Source: JANQGH01 sp039177555 (GTDB lineage: Bacteria; Pseudomonadota; Alphaproteobacteria; DSM-16000; Inquilinaceae). From it: a stretch of DNA of 32,716 nt. The stretch covers positions 1-32,716 of the forward strand of contig JBCDFV010000047.1 in the NCBI GenBank assembly GCA_039177555.1. The letters are read 5' to 3'. Position numbers and translations under genes: made by a program. Below, piece by piece: positions 1-7,935 of this stretch. How positions within the stretch are numbered: the stretch's first letter is position 1; each line of letters starts with the position of its first letter. The notes below the pieces were generated by a model. It had not been told where the DNA came from, did not search any database, and saw nothing but the letters and a program-made list of their open reading frames with translations.

Positions 1-442
1 AGACACGGATCAGGAACGAGGTCCAAAACGGCAGGATGATCAGCATCAACAGGCCCGTGCGCCAGGCCGGGTTGGCGCGCGCGATGGCATACGCCATCGG
101 ATAGCCGATCGCCAGGCAGATCAGCGTGGAGAAGAAGGCGATCTTGATCGAGTTCAGATAGGCAACGAGGTAGAGCCTGTCCTCGGCGAGCAAGGCGTAG
201 TTGGCGAGATTGAGCCGTATGTTCAGGGCGAGACCTTCGCCCCATTCGATCAGAGGCGCATAGGGCGGCTGGGCGAACTGCGGTTCCGACAGGCTGATCT
301 TCAAGACGATCAGGAACGGCACCGCGAAGAACACCAGCAGCCAGAGATAGGGTACCGACACGACCAACATGCGGGCCCGTCGCGGCCAGCGCGCGGTCCG
401 GTGGCGGACGACGCCGTTAGAATGCGTGCTGGCCTCAGCCAT
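1..442 (-). CDS. potH: Polyamine ABC transporter permease, PotH-like (cut by window edge)
   Basis: This is the N-terminal 147 residues of an inner-membrane permease of the spermidine/putrescine type. The ATG lies 6 bases after the stop of the upstream ATPase gene. A basic stretch (residues about 13-21) is followed by a hydrophobic helix with VPYLWLLVFFAVPFLIVLKIS, typical of the first membrane segment of PotB/PotH. A periplasmic loop comes next, then a second helix region near AYLNSIKIAFFSTLICLAIG and GYPMAYAIARA. The EAA loop that docks with the ATPase would lie outside the window. It is the third gene of a binding protein-ATPase-permease operon, so the partner permease (PotI-like) is expected just beyond base 1. 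Family assignment rests on context and the visible N-terminus; the exact substrate is inferred. Confidence 0.9.
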   Translation of the reverse strand, partial: MAEASTHSNGVVRHRTARWPRRARMLVVSVPYLWLLVFFAVPFLIVLKISLSEPQFAQPPYAPLIEWGEGLALNIRLNLANYALLAEDRLYLVAYLNSIKIAFFSTLICLAIGYPMAYAIARANPAWRTGLLMLIILPFWTSFLIRV

Positions 443-448
443 CGCGGC

Positions 449-1615
449 CTAGTCCACCAGGACGACGCCGGCGTAGGCCGGCCACGAGACATAGACCGGG
501 TCTTCCCAGGTGATCGGCAGTTCGGTCATCCTGTGGGTGTTCGGCACCGACACCCGCACCAGCCGGCCCGAGTCGAGCGCGACCACGTAGATCGACTGGC
601 CGCCGAGATAGGCGATCTCGTCCACCGTGCCGCGCAGCAGGTTGGGGCTGTCTTCGGAGAAGCCTTCGGGCAGCGTCTTGCTCAGCCGCATCTTTTCCGG
701 ACGTATGGCGACCGTGACCGTGGCCGAGGCCGGCGCCGCGATGCCGTGATCGATGTGGAACCTCACCGGTTCGCCGACGCCCTCGACGAGCGCATGGTCG
801 GGCGCACTTTCGCTTAGAATACCGTCGAACATGTTGATCGACCCGATGAAGCCGGCGACGAAGCGCGAGGTGGGGTATTCGTAGACTTCGTTCGGCGTGC
901 CGATCTGAACGATCCTTCCCTCGTCCATCACCCCGACCCGCGTGGACATGGCCATGGCCTCGCCCTGGTCGTGGGTCACGATCACGAAGGTCATGCCGAG
1001 CTGTTCTTGGATGTTCACCAGCTCGAACTGGGTTTCCTCGCGCAGCTTGCGGTCCAGCGCCGCCAAGGGCTCGTCAAGCAGCAGGACCTTGGGCCGTTTG
1101 ACGAGACAGCGGGCAAGCGCAACGCGCTGGCGTTGGCCGCCGGAGAGCTGATGGGGCTTGCGCTTGGCGAGCCGGTCCAGCTTCACGAGTTCCAGCGCAT
1201 CGGCCACCCGGCTTCCGACCTCGGCCGAAGGCAGCCCCTCCTGCCGCAAACCGAACGCCACGTTGCGGGCCACCGACATGTGCGGGAACAGGGCGTAGGA
1301 CTGGAACATCATGTTGACCGGCCGCCGATGGGGCGGCACACCGGCCAGGTCGACACCATCGATCGAGATGCGCCCCTCCGTCGGCATCTCGAACCCGGCC
1401 ATCAGGCGCAGCAACGTCGTCTTGCCGCAGCCCGAGCCGCCCAGCAGGGAGAAGAACTCGCCGCGATAGATGTCGAGACTGACATCGTCGACGGCATAGA
1501 AGTCGCCGAAGGTCTTTGTCAGCCGCTCAATGCGGATCAGCGGCGTTTCATGCCGATCGCGCCACGGCTCCGCCAACGCGCCCGCGCGATCCGTCGGTTG
1601 CTGACCCCCGGCCAA
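449..1615 (-). CDS. potG: Polyamine ABC transporter ATP-binding protein (PotG/PotA type)
   Basis: This 388-residue ATPase powers the adjacent permease from the cytoplasmic face. Numbered from the TTG at 1615, Walker A GGSGCGKTT is at 59-67, the Q-loop MMFQSYALFPHM follows near 102-113, the signature LSGGQ is at 157-161, Walker B LLLDEP is at 178-183 and the switch His is H215. About 150 C-terminal residues form the TOBE-type regulatory domain (for example AIRPEKMRLS), as in PotA/PotG. No ATG is in frame before the conserved core (first conserved segment about IRIERLTKTFGDF), so the start is a TTG: either 1615 or the in-frame TTG about 15 codons later. The gap to the binding-protein gene is 23 bases and to the permease 6 bases, so one transcript is likely. 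Putrescine or spermidine specificity is inferred from the whole operon. Confidence 0.94.
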   Translation of the reverse strand: MAGGQQPTDRAGALAEPWRDRHETPLIRIERLTKTFGDFYAVDDVSLDIYRGEFFSLLGGSGCGKTTLLRLMAGFEMPTEGRISIDGVDLAGVPPHRRPVNMMFQSYALFPHMSVARNVAFGLRQEGLPSAEVGSRVADALELVKLDRLAKRKPHQLSGGQRQRVALARCLVKRPKVLLLDEPLAALDRKLREETQFELVNIQEQLGMTFVIVTHDQGEAMAMSTRVGVMDEGRIVQIGTPNEVYEYPTSRFVAGFIGSINMFDGILSESAPDHALVEGVGEPVRFHIDHGIAAPASATVTVAIRPEKMRLSKTLPEGFSEDSPNLLRGTVDEIAYLGGQSIYVVALDSGRLVRVSVPNTHRMTELPITWEDPVYVSWPAYAGVVLVD

Positions 1616-1638
1616 CGAAGTCGCTTAGCCCCGGCCCC

Positions 1639-2742
1639 TCAGACGCCCGTACGTACGCGCGTCCACAGCCGCGTACGTTCGCGTGTCGCCGGCATCGACA
1701 GGGTTTGGGCAGGGAACAGGCGGTCCTGGACCTCCGCCGGCGGGAAGATCGATCCGTCGCCGGCGATCTCAGGGTCCATCAGCGGCCACGAATCCGGCAC
1801 CGCGTTGGCGTAGGCGACATAATCGCTGATCCCGGCCATCACATCCGGGCGCAGCACGAAGTCGATGAACGCGTGCGCAGCTTCCGGATTGGGCGCATCG
1901 GCCGGAATGGCCATCATGTCGAACCAGATGATCGTGCCTTCCGTCGGGATGGTGTATTCGATGTCGACACCGTTTTCCGCCTCCAGCGCCCGATAATAGG
2001 CCTGGATCACGTCGCCGGACCAGCCGGCCGCGAGACAGATATCGCCATTCGCCAAATCGTTCACGTACTGGGACGAATGGAAATAACGGACATAGGGCCG
2101 GATCTCCGTCAACAGCGCCTCGGCCTGCGCAAGGTCCGCGCTGTCCTCGGTGAACGGGTCCAGGCCGAGATAATGCAGCACCAGCGGGATCATCTCGTCT
2201 TGCGAATCCAGCAGCGTCACGCCGCAATCGGCAAACTGGGAGACGATCTCGGGGTCGAAGATCATGGCCCAGCTGTCCACCGGCGCGTCCGGCATCCGCT
2301 CGGCAATGGCATCGACGTTGTAGCCGAAGCCGTTGGTGCCCCATTGATAGATCACCGCATGCGCGTTGCCGGGATCGGCCATCGACGCGCGTGCCATCAG
2401 GCCCGGGTCGAGATGGCGCAGGTTGGGGATCAGGTCGCGGTTGAGCGGCTGATAGACCCCGGCCTCGACCTGCTGGGCCAGGAACGGCATGTCGGACGGC
2501 ACGACCAGATCGTAACCCGAGCGGCCGGCGAGCAGCCGCGTCTCCAACACCTCGTTGCTGTCATAGACGTCGTAGTTGGGCCGGATGCCGGTTTCCGCCT
2601 CGAAATCCGCCAGCGTGGTTTCGCCGATATAGTCGGTCCAGTTGGCGATGTTGACGGTATCCTGGGCGGCCGCGAGCCCGGCCGTGCCCGCGAGCATGGG
2701 CATCGCGAGCACAGCGGCGCGAACGGCGAACAATGGGGTCAT
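1639..2742 (-). CDS. potF: Periplasmic polyamine-binding protein (PotF/PotD type)
   Basis: This 367-residue exported binding protein delivers polyamine to the PotGH-type membrane complex. Residues 1-27 form a Sec signal ending GLAAAQ, before the mature start DTVNIANWTDYIG, a hallmark opening of PotD/PotF. Further family signatures are GYDLVVPSDMPFL, QWGTNGFGYNVDA and GDICLAAGWSGDV, which lines the ligand pocket in this family. The ATG at 2742 gives a proper signal peptide; the longer open frame upstream has no plausible export signal. The last 14 residues are unusually basic (RERTRLWTRVRTGV) and encoded by a CG-repetitive stretch around 1645-1690, so the C-terminus may have been extended by readthrough of a former stop. 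It is first in the operon, divergent from the DUF3179 gene across 196 bases. I see no clear operator there beyond the 11-base dyad CTCCGCCGGAG at 2902-2912. Confidence 0.94.
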   Translation of the reverse strand: MTPLFAVRAAVLAMPMLAGTAGLAAAQDTVNIANWTDYIGETTLADFEAETGIRPNYDVYDSNEVLETRLLAGRSGYDLVVPSDMPFLAQQVEAGVYQPLNRDLIPNLRHLDPGLMARASMADPGNAHAVIYQWGTNGFGYNVDAIAERMPDAPVDSWAMIFDPEIVSQFADCGVTLLDSQDEMIPLVLHYLGLDPFTEDSADLAQAEALLTEIRPYVRYFHSSQYVNDLANGDICLAAGWSGDVIQAYYRALEAENGVDIEYTIPTEGTIIWFDMMAIPADAPNPEAAHAFIDFVLRPDVMAGISDYVAYANAVPDSWPLMDPEIAGDGSIFPPAEVQDRLFPAQTLSMPATRERTRLWTRVRTGV

Positions 2743-2938
2743 GGCGGTATCCCGAGCCTTGGCGGGCCGCTTGGGCGAGAATGCGGCCGAGTGTTTCGTG
2801 AGAGCGGACCGCTTGATATCGCTTGCGCGACCGACACTCAAGCCTCTCGACATGTGTTCGTGACGCCGAAACTGTCGTGGCCGCGCATCACGGCCATTTG
2901 ACTCCGCCGGAGCGGCCGATCGGGCCATCTTGAACGCC

Positions 2939-3913
2939 ATGAAACCGCTTGTCTTCCTGTTGGTCGCAATGCTCTCCATCGGCACGGCGCATGCCCAGCC
3001 GAGCAGCTGGCAGAGTGAGTTTCCGCTGACCGACTGGCAGACCCGATCGGTCGCGTTCGACGAAATCATGTCGGGCGGCCCGCCGCGCGACGGCATACCG
3101 TCGATCGACGCGCCTTCGTTCCGGCCGGTGGCCGAGATCGACGATCTGGGTGCCGACGAGCCGGTTCTCAGCGTGGCGATCAATGGCGACGCCCGCGCCT
3201 ATCCGCTACGGATCATGACCTGGCACGAGATCGTCAACGACACGGTGGGTGGCATGCCGGTCGCGGTGACCTATTGCCCCTTATGCAACTCCGGCATCGT
3301 GTTCGATCGCACGGTTGACGGCACGGTGCTGGATTTCGGCACGACCGGCCGGCTGCGCAACTCGGATCTGGTCATGTATGACCGGCAGACCGAGACCTGG
3401 TGGCAACAGTTCCTGGGCGAGGGCATCATCGGCGCGCAGACGGGCGTGCGGCTGGACATGGTTCCGGCGCGCTTGGAAAGCTGGCGCTTGTTCGCCGAAC
3501 GCCACCCCGACGGCCAGGTGCTGGTGCCGAACCAGGCATCGGGGCGCGCCTACGGCCGCAACCCTTACGTCGCCTATGACAGTTCCGCGCGGCCGTTTTT
3601 GTATCGCGGCGACTATGACGGGCCGGGCGGACCGCTGTCCCGGGTGGTCGCCGTCGGCGATCAGGCCTGGCTGCTGTCCACCCTGCGCGACGCCGGCACG
3701 ATCGAGGCGGGCGATCTGATCCTGACCTGGACCCCGGGGCAGAACTCGGCCCTGGATACCAGCCGGATCGATCAGGGGCGCGATGTGGGCAATGTGGTCG
3801 TTCAGCGGCGCCTGGCCAACGGCGGCTTGGAAGACGTGGCTTACGACGTGCCGTTCGCCTTTGCGTTTGCCGCGTTCCATCCGGAAGCGACCATCCGCGA
3901 CAGCGTCGACTGA
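2939..3913 (+). CDS. Exported DUF3179 domain protein
   Basis: This 324-residue protein starts with a Sec signal peptide (residues 1-20, MKPLVFLLVAMLSIGTAHAQ), so it is periplasmic or secreted. It carries the conserved core of the DUF3179 family: NGDARAYPLRIMTWHEIVND (about 82-101), then VTYCPLCNSGIVFDR (about 110-124) with C113 and C116, and later YGRNPYVAYD and FAFAAF. The Cys pair and H96 are invariant-looking and could bind a metal, but the family has no established activity. An in-frame TTG three codons upstream is possible, but ATG at 2939 gives the cleaner signal peptide. It converges on the SDR gene with 15 bases between stops, leaving no room for an ordinary terminator. It is probably a single-gene unit, unrelated to the transporter behind it. 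Confidence 0.92.
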   Translation: MKPLVFLLVAMLSIGTAHAQPSSWQSEFPLTDWQTRSVAFDEIMSGGPPRDGIPSIDAPSFRPVAEIDDLGADEPVLSVAINGDARAYPLRIMTWHEIVNDTVGGMPVAVTYCPLCNSGIVFDRTVDGTVLDFGTTGRLRNSDLVMYDRQTETWWQQFLGEGIIGAQTGVRLDMVPARLESWRLFAERHPDGQVLVPNQASGRAYGRNPYVAYDSSARPFLYRGDYDGPGGPLSRVVAVGDQAWLLSTLRDAGTIEAGDLILTWTPGQNSALDTSRIDQGRDVGNVVVQRRLANGGLEDVAYDVPFAFAFAAFHPEATIRDSVD

Positions 3914-3928
3914 CCGGGGTCTGCTTGG

Positions 3929-4630
3929 CTAGAAGCTTTCGACCCAGGGCCTGAGTTCGACTTCCCAGGTCCAGGCGCTGCGGTCCTGCCGGGCGACCTG
4001 CCAGTAGGTCTCCGCGATGGCGTCAGGGTGCAACATGCTGTCCGGGCGATCGGCCGATTGTTCGCGCCCCGGCGGCAGAATACCGCCGTCGATGACGAAA
4101 TGCGCAACATGCACGCCCTTGGGACCGAGCTCGCGGGCCATGCTTTGCGCCAGGCCGCGCAGCGCGAACTTGCCCATGGCGAAGGGTGCGGACTGGGGAT
4201 AGCCCTTCACGCTGGCCGAGGCGCCGGTGAACAGGATCGCGCCCTGATTGTTCGCCACCATGCGCCGGGCTGCCTGCTGGCCAACCAGGAAGCCACCATA
4301 GGCCGTGACCGCCAGCGCCCTTTCCACATCCGCCGGCACGATATCGACGATCGGGCCTCGGCTGCGCGCACTGGGATTGAACACCACGAGGTCCGGCACG
4401 CCGACCGTGTCATCGACCTCTGCGAACAGCGTCTCGACCTGATCGGCCTGGGAGACATCGCAGGTGAAGCTCTTGGCCCCGGTTTCCGTGGCCAGGTCGG
4501 CGAGACGATCCGGCTGCCTGGACGCCAAGGCGACGTTTAGGCCTTGGCCAGCGAACAGGCGGGCCAAGGAGCCGCTGAGGCCGGCACCGGCGCCGACGAT
4601 CAGCGCGGTTTGAAATGTCGGTCGGGTCAC
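3929..4630 (-). CDS. Atypical short-chain dehydrogenase/reductase (SDR_c10-like, Tyr replaced by Phe)
   Basis: This 233-residue Rossmann-fold protein of the classical SDR superfamily would normally reduce a ketone or oxidise an alcohol with NAD(P)H. The dinucleotide motif is VGAGAGLSGS (12-21) rather than TGxxxGxG. The catalytic Tyr of YxxxK is Phe (F150-AMG-K154), while S138 and the Lys are kept. This matches the described SDR subgroup c10, which has Phe at that position and an incomplete Gly motif. Following conserved text is FALRGLAQSMARELGPKGVHVAHFVIDG. The start is GTG at 4630, preceded by a purine-rich run. It lies 29 bases downstream of the oxoamine synthase, so the two are probably co-transcribed and may act on the same aminoketone. 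Whether it is catalytically active is unclear. Confidence 0.9.
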   Translation of the reverse strand: MTRPTFQTALIVGAGAGLSGSLARLFAGQGLNVALASRQPDRLADLATETGAKSFTCDVSQADQVETLFAEVDDTVGVPDLVVFNPSARSRGPIVDIVPADVERALAVTAYGGFLVGQQAARRMVANNQGAILFTGASASVKGYPQSAPFAMGKFALRGLAQSMARELGPKGVHVAHFVIDGGILPPGREQSADRPDSMLHPDAIAETYWQVARQDRSAWTWEVELRPWVESF

Positions 4631-4659
4631 CGCAATTCTCTTTTTCCGGGGAGCGGCTG

Positions 4660-6075
4660 CTATCCGGCCATGCGCCCGTAGTCCTGGCCGATCGTCGCGG
4701 CATCCGGCCCATAGACGGTGCGGACCACTTGCGGGTCGACGGCCAGATCCAGCGAGAACTCGTCGCGCAAGGCACGGAAGCCGGCCAAGGTCTCCTCAAC
4801 ATCCGCCTCAGTGTGGCTGGCCGTCGGAATCATGCGGAACAGCGCCATGCCGCGCGGCACCACCGGATAGACCACGGGCGAGACGAAGATGCCGCGCTGG
4901 CGCAGATAGCGCGACCAGGTCATGCAATCGACCACCCGCGCGCTGGGCAGCAGCACCGGCACGACCGGGGACGGAACGTGCTGGACCTCAAAGCCCATGG
5001 AGCGCAGGCCATCGGCCAGCAGGCGCGACATGTGCCACATGCGCCGCCGCCGCTCATCCCCGTCGGTCGCCATCAGTTCCAGCGTGCGCTGGGCCGTCTT
5101 GACGAAGATCATCGGCAAGCTCTTGGCGAACACCTGGCTGCGCGCGTTGTACTTGATCCACTCCACGACCGAATGCTCGCTGGCGGAAAAGCCGCCGATG
5201 GACGCAAACGCCTTGGCAAAGGTGCTGAAATAGATGTCCGTCTTATCCATGACGCCGTGCAGGGCGGAGGCGCCGCGCCCGTCCGGCCCGACCACGCCGA
5301 AGCCATGGGCGTCGTCGACGAACAGCCGGGCGTTGTACTTTTCCTTCAACTCGACAATGCCGTCCAAGGGCGCGCAGTCGCCGGTCATGCCGAAAATGCC
5401 CTCGGTGAGGATCAGCACGCCACCCTTGCGCCGGGTCTGCACGCTCTTCAGCAACCGTTCCAGCGAGGCCAGATCGTTGTGCCGGAAGACGCGCAGATTT
5501 CGCCCGGTGGCGGACATTCTGGCGGCGTCGACAATGCAGGCATGCGACATTTTGTCCATGACCAAAATGTCGTCCGGCTCCGTCAGGGCCTGGATGGTGC
5601 CCAAGACGCCCATATAGCCGTAGTTGAACAGCACAGAGTCAGGCTTGCCGCACAAATCGGCCAGGCTGCGTTCCAGATCCAGATGCGGGGTGGTCGTGCC
5701 CGACATCATCCGCGAGCCCATCGGCCCGCTCGCGCCCCATTCCGACGCGGTAGCCGCCGCGATGCGCCGCAATTCAGGGTCGCCGGCGAAGCCCAGATAG
5801 TCGTTGACCGACCACATGACGCATTCGCGGCCGTCGAAATGCATGCGCGGCCCGGGCTTGTCGTCCAACAGCGGCCGCGTGAAATAGCTATCGCCGCTCT
5901 GCCGTTGGGGGCCGAAATTGCCCTCCGCGGTGCTGCACTTGTCAAAGATGTCGAACCTGGCCTCGGAACCGCGCGCCTGGCGTTCGGCGCTTGCCGGATC
6001 ACTCGTGGCGACTGAAAAAGCATCCATGGCTACTGCGAAACCCTTGCCGTTCCCACCATTATGCTCAGCTTTCAA
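4660..6075 (-). CDS. Alpha-oxoamine synthase family PLP enzyme (KBL/BioF/SPT-like)
   Basis: This 471-residue fold-type I PLP enzyme belongs to the family that condenses an acyl-CoA with an amino acid, releasing CO2 and an aminoketone. The PLP-binding Lys is K288 in STFAKAFASIGGF. H178 sits in MSHACIVDAARMS and D254/H257 in VDDAHGFGVVG. The N-terminus up to SVNDYLGFAGDP (about 89-100) is about 50 residues longer than in minimal KBL or BioF, and contains FDIFDKCSTAEGNFGP. TTG at 6075 has the better ribosome site (GAGGGTGGG); ATG at 6027 is the alternative. It starts an operon with the SDR and is divergent from a PaaK-like ligase. An oxoamine synthase, a ketone-type SDR and an acyl-activating enzyme together suggest synthesis of an amino alcohol or aminoketone. 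Substrates cannot be read from sequence: serine palmitoyltransferase-like and CqsA-like roles both remain open. Confidence 0.88.
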   Translation of the reverse strand: MKAEHNGGNGKGFAVAMDAFSVATSDPASAERQARGSEARFDIFDKCSTAEGNFGPQRQSGDSYFTRPLLDDKPGPRMHFDGRECVMWSVNDYLGFAGDPELRRIAAATASEWGASGPMGSRMMSGTTTPHLDLERSLADLCGKPDSVLFNYGYMGVLGTIQALTEPDDILVMDKMSHACIVDAARMSATGRNLRVFRHNDLASLERLLKSVQTRRKGGVLILTEGIFGMTGDCAPLDGIVELKEKYNARLFVDDAHGFGVVGPDGRGASALHGVMDKTDIYFSTFAKAFASIGGFSASEHSVVEWIKYNARSQVFAKSLPMIFVKTAQRTLELMATDGDERRRRMWHMSRLLADGLRSMGFEVQHVPSPVVPVLLPSARVVDCMTWSRYLRQRGIFVSPVVYPVVPRGMALFRMIPTASHTEADVEETLAGFRALRDEFSLDLAVDPQVVRTVYGPDAATIGQDYGRMAG

Positions 6076-6403
6076 CGACCCACCCTCGTCTATGTCGTGA
6101 ATTCTGGACGCTTAACACCGCCGCGCGGACGGGTCCAGCCATGTCCTGCGAAAGATACGATCACGAGATAGAACGTCCAGCCGATATTGAAAGCCCATTT
6201 TCATCCGTGCCCCTCGTTCTATGCGCTTTACAACGCCGTCAGAAGCAAAAACCGTCGGTGATGGCAACATCATGGCGATGAGAGGCAGCTCCAGGCCCGC
6301 TCTCGTCGACGGCTCGAATCGCGCTAATATACCAGCAAAATGAAAAAGCGTAATTTGCGCGTGTTCAGGTGCCCAATCCCCGTTGACTTGATCGGAGTGC
6401 GAA
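6076..6403. promoter_or_regulatory. Divergent intergenic region, 328 bases
   Basis: This separates the oxoamine synthase (minus) from the PaaK-like gene (plus). No conserved reading frame is visible in either direction. It is more AT-rich than the surrounding genes, especially 6320-6360, with a TAATAT hexamer at 6325-6330 that could be a -10 for the plus-strand gene, and a GCG/CGC dyad around TAATTT near 6348-6360. The plus gene has GGAG at 6394-6397 ahead of its ATG. Both promoters presumably lie here; no specific operator can be named. Confidence 0.4.
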
Positions 6404-7786
6404 ATGCGTCTTGATAGCCCCCGCCGACGCCAGCATTTGGCCGAAGTCACCGCGCGCCTGCCTGAACATGTCGCTCGCCTGTCTTGGTCGGCCGAACGTC
6501 TTCGCGAAGAACGCCAGAACAAGCTGCGCGAGACCCTCGCCTTCGCCGCCGAGAAGTCGCCCTGGCACGCTGATCGCCTCGCGGGCATCGACATCGCGCG
6601 CTTCACTGAAGAAGACATTCGGACCCTGCCGACCATGTCAAAAGCCGATGTCATGTCGAACTGGGACCGGATCGTGACCGACCCAAGGCTTACGTTGGAG
6701 ATCGCCAACGCGAACATCACAGCGAAGTTGCGGGGCGAAACCACGGATTATTATCTCTTCGACGAGTACCAGATTTTTGCCACCGGCGGCTCTTCGGGTA
6801 CCCGCGGCGTCTTCATCTGGGGCTGGGAGGAGTTCATCCAGATCTCTTGCTCGACCTTCCGCTACCAGATGCGCGACAGGCCGCCGGAAAGCCTTACCGG
6901 TCGCCGCATGCTGGCGGTGGTCGAAGCTGGCGAGACCGTGCACGGTAGCGCATTTCTATATTCGGTCTCGACCGACCCGGAGGAAGAGATCGCCTGGTTT
7001 CCAGCCGATACCCCGCCAGCAAAACTCGTCGCCGAACTGAATGAGGCTCAACCGAGCCACCTCATCGGATATTCATCGACCATCGAGTTGCTCGCCGGCG
7101 AAGCCCTGGCCGGCAATCTTTCGATCAAGCCAGAGCATGTGGCGACGAACTCCGAGCCCTTGATGCCGGAAGCGAGGGTCGCCGTGCATAAGGCCTGGGG
7201 TATCGAGCCCAACAACATGTGGGGCAGTGTCGAGGTTGGCATATTGGGCGTAGAGGCCGATGACCATGTCGGTATGTATGTGTCGGACGATCTCGCGATC
7301 TGCGAGATTGTCGACAAGGACAACAATCCGACCACGGACCCCGATCGGATCGACAAGCTTCTGGTTACCTCGCTGTTTGGCCGAAGCATGCCGCTGATCA
7401 GGTACGAGTTGACGGATATCGTGATTCCAATGGAGAGACCGAGCGGCAACAGTTCGGTCTATTCGATGATCTCCGAGATCCGCGGCCGCTCAGACGATGC
7501 CTTCAAATATGCCGGCGACGTTCTGATTCACCCGATGGTGTTTAGAACGCCCTTAGGGCAAAACCCGATGATCGAGCAGTATCAGGTTCATCAAACGGAG
7601 CGTGGGGCCGATATCGCGGTGATTGCACGCGGCACGCTCGATGTCGATCGCTTGCATGCCGACATTGTCGAAGCCCTGCTGAGCCGCGGTCTGGACAAGC
7701 CCGAGGTCACCATCCGTCTTGTCGAAACGCTGGAACATCACAAGGAAACCGGCAAGATGAAGCGCTTCATTCCCCTTCGGACCTAA
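6404..7786 (+). CDS. PaaK-like AMP-forming acyl-CoA ligase / coenzyme F390 synthetase family
   Basis: This 460-residue adenylate-forming enzyme resembles phenylacetate-CoA ligase (COG1541). Members activate a carboxylic acid as acyl-AMP and pass it to CoA in the cytoplasm. The ATP phosphate loop is ATGGSSGTRG (126-135). A MWGSVEVG segment (about 272-279) corresponds to the aromatic/Thr-Glu region, and LIRYELTD (331-338) is the conserved RYxxxD-type hinge. The C-terminus ETGKMKRFIPL (about 448-458) carries the Lys expected in the small domain. ATG at 6404 follows GGAG with good spacing. The substrate cannot be assigned; it need not be phenylacetate, as no other phenylacetate genes are nearby. 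By eye its GC at third positions is lower than that of neighbouring genes, which may indicate separate ancestry. It is divergent to the oxoamine synthase and could supply its acyl-CoA. Confidence 0.9.
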   Translation: MRLDSPRRRQHLAEVTARLPEHVARLSWSAERLREERQNKLRETLAFAAEKSPWHADRLAGIDIARFTEEDIRTLPTMSKADVMSNWDRIVTDPRLTLEIANANITAKLRGETTDYYLFDEYQIFATGGSSGTRGVFIWGWEEFIQISCSTFRYQMRDRPPESLTGRRMLAVVEAGETVHGSAFLYSVSTDPEEEIAWFPADTPPAKLVAELNEAQPSHLIGYSSTIELLAGEALAGNLSIKPEHVATNSEPLMPEARVAVHKAWGIEPNNMWGSVEVGILGVEADDHVGMYVSDDLAICEIVDKDNNPTTDPDRIDKLLVTSLFGRSMPLIRYELTDIVIPMERPSGNSSVYSMISEIRGRSDDAFKYAGDVLIHPMVFRTPLGQNPMIEQYQVHQTERGADIAVIARGTLDVDRLHADIVEALLSRGLDKPEVTIRLVETLEHHKETGKMKRFIPLRT

Positions 7787-7878
7787 CAGCAAGCCGAGGC
7801 GTGTTCTCGCTGCCGATCTTTCAGCGAAGCGTTGCATGGCATGAGGCGGGTGGATAGGGTGGCAGGTAACGACAGACG

Positions 7879-7915
7879 ATAAGAGCTCACCCATAAGAGC
7901 TTGCCCATAAGAGCT
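7879..7915. repeat. 14-base tandem repeat, three copies of ATAAGAGCT
   Basis: ATAAGAGCT occurs exactly at 7879-7887, 7893-7901 and 7907-7915, a regular 14-base period. The first two inter-copy spacers both end in CCC (CACCC, TGCCC). The array ends 20 bases before the ATG of the membrane-protein gene, so it lies in that gene's leader or promoter. It may be a simple slippage repeat or a multi-copy binding site; the sequence does not distinguish these. Confidence 0.75.
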
Positions 7916-7935
7916 GACATTGAAGGGGAGAGACC

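Noticed and set aside
1516..2901. 461-codon plus-strand open frame over the polyamine-binding protein
   Set aside because: Shadow of a well-supported binding-protein gene; composition typical of antisense GC-rich frames.
4615..6015. Long plus-strand open frame (466 codons) over the oxoamine synthase
   Set aside because: It is exactly antisense to a gene with clear PLP motifs, is His/Arg/Gln-rich and shows no family pattern; a GC-rich shadow frame.
7879..7915. ATAAGAGCT repeat as a CRISPR array
   Set aside because: Repeat core is 9 bases and spacers 5 bases, far too short, with no cas genes.
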